From positions 1-25,062 of IMG/VR virus record IMGVR_UViG_3300046004_000319: a stretch of 25,062 nucleotides of DNA. One strand, 5' to 3'. A program made the translations under genes and the position numbers. How positions within the stretch are numbered: position 1 is the stretch's first letter; each line of letters opens with the position of its first letter. Under the pieces are notes generated by a model. That model worked only from the letters and a program-made list of their open reading frames with translations, was not told the DNA's origin and did no database searches. Positions 14,061-22,995 of this stretch are shown piece after piece. This stretch comes from a virus.

Positions 14061-17000
14061 ATGACTGATATTTATGATTCGATTTTAGATGGTCAAGAGC
14101 AAGGTGCACCACTAACGGCACCGGTTGCACCAGCTGGTCAGAAAGACGCTTATGATACGATACTGGATGAATTTGCTACTAAGCAGGACGCAGCACTCAA
14201 GCAGTCACTAGGCGAGGCGATGAAGGTACTGCCGCAACAAGCTGCAACGACGCAGCAACTTGCGAAGGCTTCAGGCTTGCCAGAAGATTTAGTCGAGCGC
14301 AACAAAGACCTGGTACAACAACAGGTGAAGATGCGCGAATTACAATCACTGCTGACGAGCTCGCCAATTCTTGCACGCCAAATGCAAGACCCGGCATTCG
14401 CTAAGCTGGCGCAAAACGATGCCGCAACCTTGAGCACTATCGAGCGCTTATGGCGTGGGCCAAGTGGCGGTGCGGTCGAAGGCTTCGGCATGGGCACTGC
14501 GGGCATTGGCGATACGCTGAGCATCGTACAACGCAACTTCATGGAAGGCTTTGCCAATACCTTCTTGCCTACTCCTATTGGCGGGTTTGACAAAGTTGAT
14601 AAAGGCTCTTTAGCTGGACCATTGCTTGGTCAAGACTGGCAGAAAGTTGGTGAATACCTGAAGGCGCAAGGCCGCGATATTCAGATCCCACAATTGCAAC
14701 AACAGTTTTTTGATAAAGTGCTGGCGGGCATCGGACAAGTCGGCGCGCAAATTACAGTTGGCGCTTTAACTGGGGGCGGCGGCTCTGCAGCATTCTTGTA
14801 CGGTCAAGGCGTCAATGCGATGACTGAGAAGACTGCCAAAGACCCAGGCACGCAAGGCGAAAAAGATTTAGCAGCATTACTAGGCGGTGGCGTCACTGCG
14901 ATTACTGAGAAGTGGGCACTGGACAAGTTGCTCGGCCCGATGACTTTGCCAATCCAGAATCAACTGGGCGCAGCCTTAGCGCGCATTGGCGTAGCAGGCG
15001 CAAGCGAAGGTGCTCAAGAGACTATCGAATCCCTGGCGCAAGATGCACTGCGCAAATACCTGGTCAATCCTGAAGCACCTATCCAATTAGGCCAAGCACT
15101 GGACGAAGGTGGAGTCGGCGCAACTGTGGGCGCGATAGTCCGCACCGTAGTCGAATCTGCAGCTGGCGTTCGCAGCCGTGCAGTAAGAGACAACCAACAA
15201 GCTGCGCAAGCCGAACAAAACACTGCAATGATTGAGCAGTTAAACAAGCTGGCAGCTGCAAGCGAGTTATTGCAAACAAGCCCTGAAGCATTCCAACAAT
15301 TCATCGAGCAAGCTGCAGAAGATGGTGAAGTTACCGACCTGTATATCGACGCTGCAGTATTAATGCAGTCGGGTATGGCTGACCAACTAGCTGCAATTTC
15401 GCCAGCTATTTCTGAGCAGTTACCGGCAGCGATGGCAACAGGTGGAACAGTCCGCATTCCTGTAGGTGAGTACGCTGCGAAGATTGCACCGACCGAATTC
15501 GCACAAGGTTTATTGGACCATTTAAAAACTGATCCGATGGGCTTTACCCGGACGGAAGCGCAAGAGTATTTCCAAAATTTCCAAGCGCAAATGGAAGAAG
15601 AAATCGCGCAACAACTGGCAAATAAAACCGGCGACCAAGAATTCATGGACAGCAAAGAGCGCGTGAAGCAAACCGTGCTGACTGAGCTAAACGACTTAGG
15701 CCGCTTCACTCCGCAGAAGAATGAACTGGACGCAACGCTAATCGCTGCGCGTACTGCTGTTCGTGCTGCGCAACTTGGCATGACACCTGAAGCATTCTTT
15801 GAGAAACAACGCTTGCGCTTTGCGGCTGAACGCATTGATGGGCAGCGAGTCCCTGACGTCGACGTATCGGTGCAACTGGACCAGATAAAAAACGCGAGTG
15901 ATCGCGAGGGTTATGTGGAAGGAGTGCGAAGTCTTGCCGCGGAGTTACCTAACGGCAGCACCATCACCGATGCAGATACAGGGGTTGTTTACACAGTAAC
16001 CAAAGGCACTACAAGCAAAGGCACCGAATTTATTGAGTTTGACGCCGGGGGCAAGGGCGAAAACAATTTCACTTTCAGTAAGAAGAAAGACGGACAGTGG
16101 GCCGTTGCGGGCGATTTGTATTTCCCAAAACAGTTTGAAATTAAGCAACCGGCGCGGCAGCAAGGTATGTTGGATCAGGCAGCATACCACGGCACCCCGC
16201 ACAAGTTTGACAAGTTCAGTCTGGACGCAATTGGTACAGGTGAAGGCGCCCAGGTTTACGGCTGGGGCCTTTACTTTGCGGGCAGCAAAGAGATTGCCGA
16301 ATGGTACAGGGACACCTTGACGGATGCTCGCGCAAACATAATCGATAACAGCCGTTTGGAAATGGAAGGAAAGGTCGTCGATAAAGATTCCGAAGACTAT
16401 GACTTTATGCTAGAAATCCAACGGGCTGGCGGGTTTGAAAAATACATAAGCGTGCGCCAAGCATCCTTAGACACCTTGGCGCCCGACCATCCGGTATACC
16501 GGGCGAGGTCAAAAACCATCGAGCGTGCAAAGGCATTACAAGAGAAATACAACAATGCTGATTTAAACTACGTTACAGATATCCAGAAAGAAAAAGCTGA
16601 CGGGACACTTTACCAGGTAGATATCCCTGAAGATGCGGACTTGATGGATTATGAAGCGAAGTACAACGATCAACCTGAGAAAGTCAAACAAGCAATTGCT
16701 GATTTGTTTAACAGCATTGGGCAACTTGATCTGCTAGTGACTAACCCTAGCGGTGTGGATATCTACAACTTTTTAGCTGAAGCTGCTGCAGAGGGTAGAC
16801 AGTTTGAAGCCTCCCAAACATTCACCGATAAGGATGAAGCACTTGCGTTCTTCAAACAGAAGTCAAACGAATGGCGGGGCAACGAAGGTCAAAAGAACCA
16901 ACCTAAAGTAGACCAGGACTTTGATGACAATTGGGTGATTACTTTCGGCCAGCAACTAGAAGAAAAATTCGGAATCGAATCTAACATCAGCGCAGACCGT

Positions 17001-20000
17001 AGCGCGTCCCTAGTGCTAAACAAAGTTGGCATACCTGGCCTGCGATACCAAGACGGCATGAGTAGAAACGGGGAAGGCAACAGCTATAACTATGTTATTT
17101 GGGACGAGAATGCGGTAACCGTAGAAGCTGTAAACAACGAGCTGGCCCAGGCAACTGCGAGGGAAAACGGCACGTATCTGCAAAGCGAAATTCCTGGCGG
17201 CATTGTTTATGTTAGCGACGTCAACGCTATCGACGTTGAAGAAGACCTGAAGGATTTAGCAAGCGAACTGATAGACAACGGCGCACAGATAACTCCAAGG
17301 GGCGAAGTGCGTTTGTTCCACCGTACTAGCAAGGCGTCCGCTGAGACAATCAAGTCAACAGGTATGATGACTGGTAAAGAGGATGGCTTGTTCTTCTCTA
17401 CAAAATCGGATGGGCAAATCTCCGACTATGGCGACACTGTGGTCGAATTGCATATCCCGCTGAGCAAGCTACAACTTGATGACGTTTTCGGCGACGAGGC
17501 GCATGTGCGCGTCCCAATGCAACGTGCAGGGCAAAAGGTAAACGTCAGACCCTGGCAAGGTGAATACAACCAATTCGCTGGCGTCCGGTCGCGCACCGCT
17601 GATTTAGGCCAACTAGAAATCGCGATGGCAATGGCCGACGATAAACGCAGTGCTAACTATATCCAAGAGCGTACCGGCTGGACCTTAGGCGTAGACGGCA
17701 TGTGGCGCTATGAAATATCAGATGACCAGGCACGCTTCAACATTGACGAGTTGAAAACAGATTACCCATACGTGCTAGAAGAAGTGCTGGACCATCCTGA
17801 ACTGTTTGCAGCTTATCCTGGCTTGCGCAATATCAACGTGCTATTCAAGGACGGCGACGGGTATGCGTTAGGTGCTTACATTGAACAACGAAACAAAATC
17901 GAGGTCGACACGTCGCGCGGTAAAGAAAGCGCACTTAGCACCTTGTTGCACGAAATCCAACACGCTATTCAAGCGCGGGAAGGTTTTGCGCGCGGCGGTT
18001 CTTCTGATACTGAGTTTGTCAACTCGGTTAAAGAAGCTGTTATCCGGTTGAAAGAACAGGCTGACAGCAACGTCGCTTCATGGAAGAACACCAACTGGGA
18101 CGTACTGGACAAAGTTAAAGAGTCAACCGAACTTGCGCGCAACGCTCTGAAGTACCAATCGGCGCAACGATTAATTGAATACTCTAAGCGTGATAAGCCG
18201 TCTGGCGTATTCCGTTTGATCCGCAACGAAATGCAATGGATTTACGGCGAACAGTTCTATGGCAACCGGGAAGCTAACGACATTCAACGCATGTTCTACG
18301 ACCTGCCGAAACGAGGTGACAAGCGCAATTCATTCTTGAGCAATATGGCTTTTGAAGGTGCGCAGTTCCTTATGAAGTCTATCCCGGCTGAACAGCTGAG
18401 CATGTTTAAGAATGACCCTCGCAAATTGCAAAGCCTGGTTAAAGCACTTGACCGCCAGGCAAGCAGTGCCCGCAAAGAAATGGCACCTTTGCGCGACTTA
18501 GAAAAAGATGCGCGGGCGGCAAACTACTTGAACGAAAAGACCAAGTACAAAACTTCTTTTGATGTTTACAACGCTTTAGCTGGCGAGATTGAAGCGCGCA
18601 CAACACAAGCCCGCCAGCAATTTACGGCGGAAGAAAGACGGACGCGCCCAGTGCGGTTCGATATGGACGTCGACCCTTCACAAGCAATCGTTATTTTAGG
18701 CGGGCGCGAAATGAAAGTGCCTAGCGTAATGCAAAGCATGGCCCCACAAGGCGCACGCGGTTCGTTCAATCCGAACACTAATACGATTGCGCTGATGAAA
18801 GGTGCTGACTTATCGACGTTCTTGCACGAAGCCGGGCACTACTTCTTTGAATCCGATATCAACCTGGCAGCTGAGATTGTGCAAGGCAATGCGCTTTTCG
18901 GTGCGGAGTCAATGACGCAAGGCGAGTCAGAGATCTTGAACGACGTATCTACGCTGTTCACCTGGTTCGGGTTTGAAGGCGATATCGCTACGCAAATTGC
19001 ACAATGGAATAGCTTGAGCTTTGAGCAGAAACGCGGCTACCACGAAAAAACTGCTGAATCTTTTGAGCGCTATTTGTTTGAAGGCAAGGCGCCAAGCATT
19101 GAACTGCAAAGCTACTTTCAGCAATTCCGTGCCTGGTTGACCAACGTGTATAAGTCAATCAAGGACTTTGTGACTAACAATCCTGCAGCCGGTGAATTGT
19201 CTGATGAAGTGCGCGCAGTGTTTGACCGTATGCTCGCGACTAATGAAGAAATCCAACTGGCTGAGCAAGCCCGGTCTATGATGCCGTTATTCCGTACCAA
19301 GCAAGATGCAGACAATATTGGCATGACGCCAGACGAGTTTAAGGCTTACCAAAAGCAGGACGTCGATGCGACTAATGCAGCTATCCAGGATATGCAAGCG
19401 CGCGCAGTACGTGATCTGCAGTGGACTCGCAACGCGCACAATAGAGAAGTAAAACGCTTGCAACGTCAAGCTGGCGAACTGCGCACAGCCGCAAAAGATG
19501 AAGCGCGCGCCGAAGTGCTGAACGAACCGCTATACAAAGCCTGGCAGTTCCTGACGCGCAAGCTGGAAGAATCTGACAAGGTGGTCCCTGTCCAACGTCC
19601 TAAGACTGATCCGAATGTGGTCGAGCCTATGGTCGATTCGATGTTCACTGCTATCGCAAAACTTGGCGGTTTGAACAAGCAAGAAGCGATGGACACTTGG
19701 GGAGTCGAAGAAGCTGAGCGGCCAAACTCCGGCGTATTCGGTAAACCGGTGCTACGGGTTAACGGTGGCAAGTCGATTGACGGTATGGTCGAAGCGCTTG
19801 CGCAATACGGCTATCTGCCACTAGACGAGAATGGCAAAGCGGATATCGCTGACTTTGAAACGAAGTTCGATGACGAGTTGCGTGGCGATCCTCAATACTC
19901 AGTTGCTTACGATTACAGCATAGATGACGCGATGATGCTGCGCCCTGGCGAGCAAATGGACGTCGCCTCTTTGACTGCTGGCCGGTTCGATATCGGTGCG

Positions 20001-22937
20001 CTGATGGAAATGGATTTAACCAGTGCCGAAATCGAATTGCTAAAAGCCCGTCGCATGACTGCGAAGGATGGCTTGCACCCGGACTTAGTTGCTGAACTGC
20101 CAGGGATTGAAATGAGTTCGGGCGACGAGCTTGTGCGCAAGTTGCTGGCGGCTACTCCACTGAAAGAAGAAATCGAAGCGCGCGCAGAAACGATTATGCT
20201 GGAACGTCATGGCGAACTGTCTTCACCTGAAGCAATCGCGCGCGAAGCTGATAAAGCAATCCATAGCGAAGCACGCGCGAAGATGGTGGCAACTGAAGCC
20301 AACGCACTGGCACGCGCAACCGGCGAGCGTAAAATTTTGGCAAAGGCTGCGAAGGCTATGGCTGAAACAATGGTCGCACGTATTAAGGTCCGCGATATCA
20401 AGCCAACGCAATATGCAAGCGCTGAAGCGCGCGCAGCTAAGAATGCAGTCAAGGCAAGCAATGCAGGCGACTTACGTACTGCGGCTGCAGAGAAGCGCAG
20501 CCAGTTGGTGAATACCTACGCAACGCGCGCAGCCTATAACGCACAGGATGAAATCAACGCAGCACTGCGATACCTGAAGAAGTTCGAGAAAGAAGGTAGC
20601 CGCAAAGGTTTGGATATTGAATATCTGGACCAAATTGACGTATTGCTTGAGCGCTTCGACTTGCGCAAAGGTGTAAGCCTGAAGGCTTTAGACAAGCGCG
20701 AATCTCTGGCGAAGTGGATTGCTGCGCAAGAAGAACAAGGTTTTGAACCTGATTTACCTGAATACGTTACCGCTGAAGCAAACCGGGTACACTATAAAAA
20801 TCTGACAGTTGAAGAATTCCGTGGCCTGGTGGAATCGGTGAAACAAATCGAGCACCTTGGTCGACTGAAGAAGAAACTGCTGACGGCAAAAGACCAACGC
20901 GATCTGGATGCAATTGTCGACGAAATCAAAGAGCGCATCGAGCAATCGAGCGGCGGGCGTACCGTCAATAATGAAGTGCGCAACACGCTTGAAGATAAAG
21001 TGCGCGCAAGCGTCGGCAAGTTCTTAGCTGCGCACCGCAAAGCTGCGAGCGTAGCGCGCGAACTGGATGGCTTTGAAGATGGTGGACCAATGTGGGAATA
21101 CTTCACCCGTGCAATGAATGATGCCGGGGATTATGAAGTTACCAAGCGCGCAGAGACTTCAAAGAAACTTTATGAACTGGCTAAGCCAATCATTGACGGC
21201 GCTAAGATGGGCGGCAAAGGTCGTTTCTTCCCGTCGCTTAATCGCAGCGTAAACCGTGGCGAGAAAATTGCCATGGCTCTTAACTGGGGCAACGACTCTA
21301 ACCGCCAGCGTTTACTAGGCGGCAAGGGCTGGACAGCTGCGCAAGTGCAACCAGTGCTGGACACAATGACTGCTGAAGAATGGCAATTCGTGCAAGGCGT
21401 ATGGGACTTGTTTGAATCGTTCCGACCTGAGATTGCTGCAAAGGAAAGACGAGTAAGCGGCAAAGAGCCAGAATGGATTGAAGCGGTCCCGCTGGATATC
21501 ACCACAATCGACGGTCAAAAATTGCAGTTGCGTGGCGGCTATCACCCGGTGAAATTTGACCCACTGCAATCCGGCAAAGTAGGCGAGCACGCTGCAGCTG
21601 AAGAAGCTAAGCAATTGCTGCGCGCAGCATACACTGCAGCAACAACACGTCGCAGCTTTACCAAGTCGCGCGCAGCTGAAGTGTACGACCGTCCGTTGCT
21701 CTTGAGCTTCGATGGTATCTACCAGGGCATGAACGAGGTTATACACGATCTGGCTTGGCATGAATGGCTAATCGATGCGAACAAGTTACTGCGCAAACTG
21801 GACGGGCCTATCCGCACCCGGTACGGCGCGAACTATGTTGACGTGCTGAAGAAGGCTAAAGACGATATCGCGCGCGGCGATACGCCAGCTGCTAACGAGT
21901 TTGAGAAGGCGCTGTCACACGTCCGCAACGGTTCAACGATTGTCGGTATGGGCTGGAATATCACGACCGCACTGATGCAGCCTTTAGGCTTTAGCCAATC
22001 TGCAGTGCGTATTGGCGGCAAGTGGTTAGGCCGTGGCATGACTGAGTTTTTTGGTTCACCTTCTCACATGATTGCTAAAGCTGAAGAAGTGCAAGGCAAA
22101 TCGAAGCTGATGGCAAACCGTGCGCTAACCTTTAACCGCGAAATCAACGACGTGCGTAACCGACTTGAGACAAGCAAGTCAGAGACTTATCAGAAGGTGG
22201 AAGCTACGTTCTTTATCATGATCCAAAAAATGCAGGCAATGGTTGACTACCCTACATGGCTTGGCGCGTATGAAAAGGCACTGGCAGATCCTGCTAACGA
22301 CGAGCAACGTGCGATTGCTCTGGCGGACCAAGCTGTCCTGGATGCGCAAGGCGGCGGGCAAACCAAAGACTTGGCACTGGTGCAACGCGGTAGCCCATTG
22401 CTGAAGTTGTTCACCAACTTCTACAGCTACTTTAACGTGCTGTATAACTTAACTTCTGAGCGCACAAAACAACGTGTTAAGGCTAAAGAGTATGGCGGCT
22501 TAATGTCAGACTATATGTTGCTTATGGTTGTGCCCGCAGTAATGAGCGCGATAATTCGCAACGCAACCAAGGGCGAAGATGACGAAGAAGAATACATGAA
22601 AGCGATTGCAGGCGAGCTTGTTGGTTATCCGTTCGGCATGTTCTTAGGCGTGCGCGAAATGGCTGAAGCAGTCAAGTTGGCAGTAGGGCTTGGCAATCCA
22701 GGCATTGGGTATTCTGGCCCTGCAGGTTTGCGCTTCTTCAGCGAAGTCTACAAACTAGGTCAACAAGCTGGACAAGGGGAATTGGACTGGGCATTTTTCA
22801 AAGCCGCAAACAACGCGGCGGGGATCTTGTTCCACTACCCTGCGGGCCAAGTCAACCGGCTGGTGGAAGGTGTTGTCGCCTTGATGGATGACAAGACAGA
22901 TAACCCACTGGCCCCGTTGGTAGGCGTCAAGAAGTAA
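14061..22937 (+). CDS. Giant polyvalent internal virion (ejection) protein with ART and zincin domains
   Basis: This 2958-residue protein occupies the T7 gp16 position. The ATG at 14061 has GGGG five bases upstream. Residues 1-700 are helical, with glycine-rich hydrophobic patches near 140-160 and 225-300. An ART-PolyVal ADP-ribosyltransferase lies at about 709-1025 (Y-H-G-T-P at 709-713, G-L-Y-F-A at 736-740, Y-V-I-W-D-E-N near its end). A second ART-like unit is at 1083-1160 (L-F-H-R-T, H1087; G-L-F-F-S-T, 1109-1114). A zincin-type region has H-E-I-Q-H at 1297-1301, and a second zincin has H-E-A-G-H at 1589-1593. Residues 1860-2300 match regions conserved in large polyvalent proteins (H-Y-K-N-L-T-V-E-E-F-R-G). 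The end has hydrophobic stretches (about 2815-2870) suited to inner-membrane contact. It probably enters the cell with the DNA. Targets are unknown. Confidence 0.92.
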   Translation: MTDIYDSILDGQEQGAPLTAPVAPAGQKDAYDTILDEFATKQDAALKQSLGEAMKVLPQQAATTQQLAKASGLPEDLVERNKDLVQQQVKMRELQSLLTSSPILARQMQDPAFAKLAQNDAATLSTIERLWRGPSGGAVEGFGMGTAGIGDTLSIVQRNFMEGFANTFLPTPIGGFDKVDKGSLAGPLLGQDWQKVGEYLKAQGRDIQIPQLQQQFFDKVLAGIGQVGAQITVGALTGGGGSAAFLYGQGVNAMTEKTAKDPGTQGEKDLAALLGGGVTAITEKWALDKLLGPMTLPIQNQLGAALARIGVAGASEGAQETIESLAQDALRKYLVNPEAPIQLGQALDEGGVGATVGAIVRTVVESAAGVRSRAVRDNQQAAQAEQNTAMIEQLNKLAAASELLQTSPEAFQQFIEQAAEDGEVTDLYIDAAVLMQSGMADQLAAISPAISEQLPAAMATGGTVRIPVGEYAAKIAPTEFAQGLLDHLKTDPMGFTRTEAQEYFQNFQAQMEEEIAQQLANKTGDQEFMDSKERVKQTVLTELNDLGRFTPQKNELDATLIAARTAVRAAQLGMTPEAFFEKQRLRFAAERIDGQRVPDVDVSVQLDQIKNASDREGYVEGVRSLAAELPNGSTITDADTGVVYTVTKGTTSKGTEFIEFDAGGKGENNFTFSKKKDGQWAVAGDLYFPKQFEIKQPARQQGMLDQAAYHGTPHKFDKFSLDAIGTGEGAQVYGWGLYFAGSKEIAEWYRDTLTDARANIIDNSRLEMEGKVVDKDSEDYDFMLEIQRAGGFEKYISVRQASLDTLAPDHPVYRARSKTIERAKALQEKYNNADLNYVTDIQKEKADGTLYQVDIPEDADLMDYEAKYNDQPEKVKQAIADLFNSIGQLDLLVTNPSGVDIYNFLAEAAAEGRQFEASQTFTDKDEALAFFKQKSNEWRGNEGQKNQPKVDQDFDDNWVITFGQQLEEKFGIESNISADRSASLVLNKVGIPGLRYQDGMSRNGEGNSYNYVIWDENAVTVEAVNNELAQATARENGTYLQSEIPGGIVYVSDVNAIDVEEDLKDLASELIDNGAQITPRGEVRLFHRTSKASAETIKSTGMMTGKEDGLFFSTKSDGQISDYGDTVVELHIPLSKLQLDDVFGDEAHVRVPMQRAGQKVNVRPWQGEYNQFAGVRSRTADLGQLEIAMAMADDKRSANYIQERTGWTLGVDGMWRYEISDDQARFNIDELKTDYPYVLEEVLDHPELFAAYPGLRNINVLFKDGDGYALGAYIEQRNKIEVDTSRGKESALSTLLHEIQHAIQAREGFARGGSSDTEFVNSVKEAVIRLKEQADSNVASWKNTNWDVLDKVKESTELARNALKYQSAQRLIEYSKRDKPSGVFRLIRNEMQWIYGEQFYGNREANDIQRMFYDLPKRGDKRNSFLSNMAFEGAQFLMKSIPAEQLSMFKNDPRKLQSLVKALDRQASSARKEMAPLRDLEKDARAANYLNEKTKYKTSFDVYNALAGEIEARTTQARQQFTAEERRTRPVRFDMDVDPSQAIVILGGREMKVPSVMQSMAPQGARGSFNPNTNTIALMKGADLSTFLHEAGHYFFESDINLAAEIVQGNALFGAESMTQGESEILNDVSTLFTWFGFEGDIATQIAQWNSLSFEQKRGYHEKTAESFERYLFEGKAPSIELQSYFQQFRAWLTNVYKSIKDFVTNNPAAGELSDEVRAVFDRMLATNEEIQLAEQARSMMPLFRTKQDADNIGMTPDEFKAYQKQDVDATNAAIQDMQARAVRDLQWTRNAHNREVKRLQRQAGELRTAAKDEARAEVLNEPLYKAWQFLTRKLEESDKVVPVQRPKTDPNVVEPMVDSMFTAIAKLGGLNKQEAMDTWGVEEAERPNSGVFGKPVLRVNGGKSIDGMVEALAQYGYLPLDENGKADIADFETKFDDELRGDPQYSVAYDYSIDDAMMLRPGEQMDVASLTAGRFDIGALMEMDLTSAEIELLKARRMTAKDGLHPDLVAELPGIEMSSGDELVRKLLAATPLKEEIEARAETIMLERHGELSSPEAIAREADKAIHSEARAKMVATEANALARATGERKILAKAAKAMAETMVARIKVRDIKPTQYASAEARAAKNAVKASNAGDLRTAAAEKRSQLVNTYATRAAYNAQDEINAALRYLKKFEKEGSRKGLDIEYLDQIDVLLERFDLRKGVSLKALDKRESLAKWIAAQEEQGFEPDLPEYVTAEANRVHYKNLTVEEFRGLVESVKQIEHLGRLKKKLLTAKDQRDLDAIVDEIKERIEQSSGGRTVNNEVRNTLEDKVRASVGKFLAAHRKAASVARELDGFEDGGPMWEYFTRAMNDAGDYEVTKRAETSKKLYELAKPIIDGAKMGGKGRFFPSLNRSVNRGEKIAMALNWGNDSNRQRLLGGKGWTAAQVQPVLDTMTAEEWQFVQGVWDLFESFRPEIAAKERRVSGKEPEWIEAVPLDITTIDGQKLQLRGGYHPVKFDPLQSGKVGEHAAAEEAKQLLRAAYTAATTRRSFTKSRAAEVYDRPLLLSFDGIYQGMNEVIHDLAWHEWLIDANKLLRKLDGPIRTRYGANYVDVLKKAKDDIARGDTPAANEFEKALSHVRNGSTIVGMGWNITTALMQPLGFSQSAVRIGGKWLGRGMTEFFGSPSHMIAKAEEVQGKSKLMANRALTFNREINDVRNRLETSKSETYQKVEATFFIMIQKMQAMVDYPTWLGAYEKALADPANDEQRAIALADQAVLDAQGGGQTKDLALVQRGSPLLKLFTNFYSYFNVLYNLTSERTKQRVKAKEYGGLMSDYMLLMVVPAVMSAIIRNATKGEDDEEEYMKAIAGELVGYPFGMFLGVREMAEAVKLAVGLGNPGIGYSGPAGLRFFSEVYKLGQQAGQGELDWAFFKAANNAAGILFHYPAGQVNRLVEGVVALMDDKTDNPLAPLVGVKK

Positions 22938-22950
22938 GTGCACGTAACCG
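22937..22950 (+). promoter_or_regulatory. Repeated intergenic motif, copy D
   Basis: AGTGCACGTAACCG starts on the last base of the giant gene's stop codon. It shares the first 12 bases with copy A and then diverges. It runs directly into the hairpin at 22950 and lies 59 bases before the tail fibre start. Confidence 0.48.
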
Positions 22951-22989
22951 ACTCCTATGGATTTAGCCTAGCGCAAATTCATAGGAGTC
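22950..22989 (+). promoter_or_regulatory. Long hairpin covering the tail fibre ribosome binding site
   Basis: Bases 22950-22964 (GACTCCTATGGATTT) pair with 22975-22989 (AAATTCATAGGAGTC). This makes 15 pairs with one G-T wobble and a ten-base loop, followed by TTCATT. The 3' arm contains AGGAG (22983-22987), the ribosome site of the fibre gene. It could terminate transcription after the giant gene or restrain fibre translation. It is the longest stem in the window. Confidence 0.65.
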
Positions 22990-22995
22990 TTCATT

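Noticed and set aside
15014-15835. Open frame of 273 codons on the minus strand within the giant gene
   Set aside because: The serine-, cysteine- and alanine-rich translation mirrors the alanine/glutamine-rich sense strand. No start signal or domain is seen.
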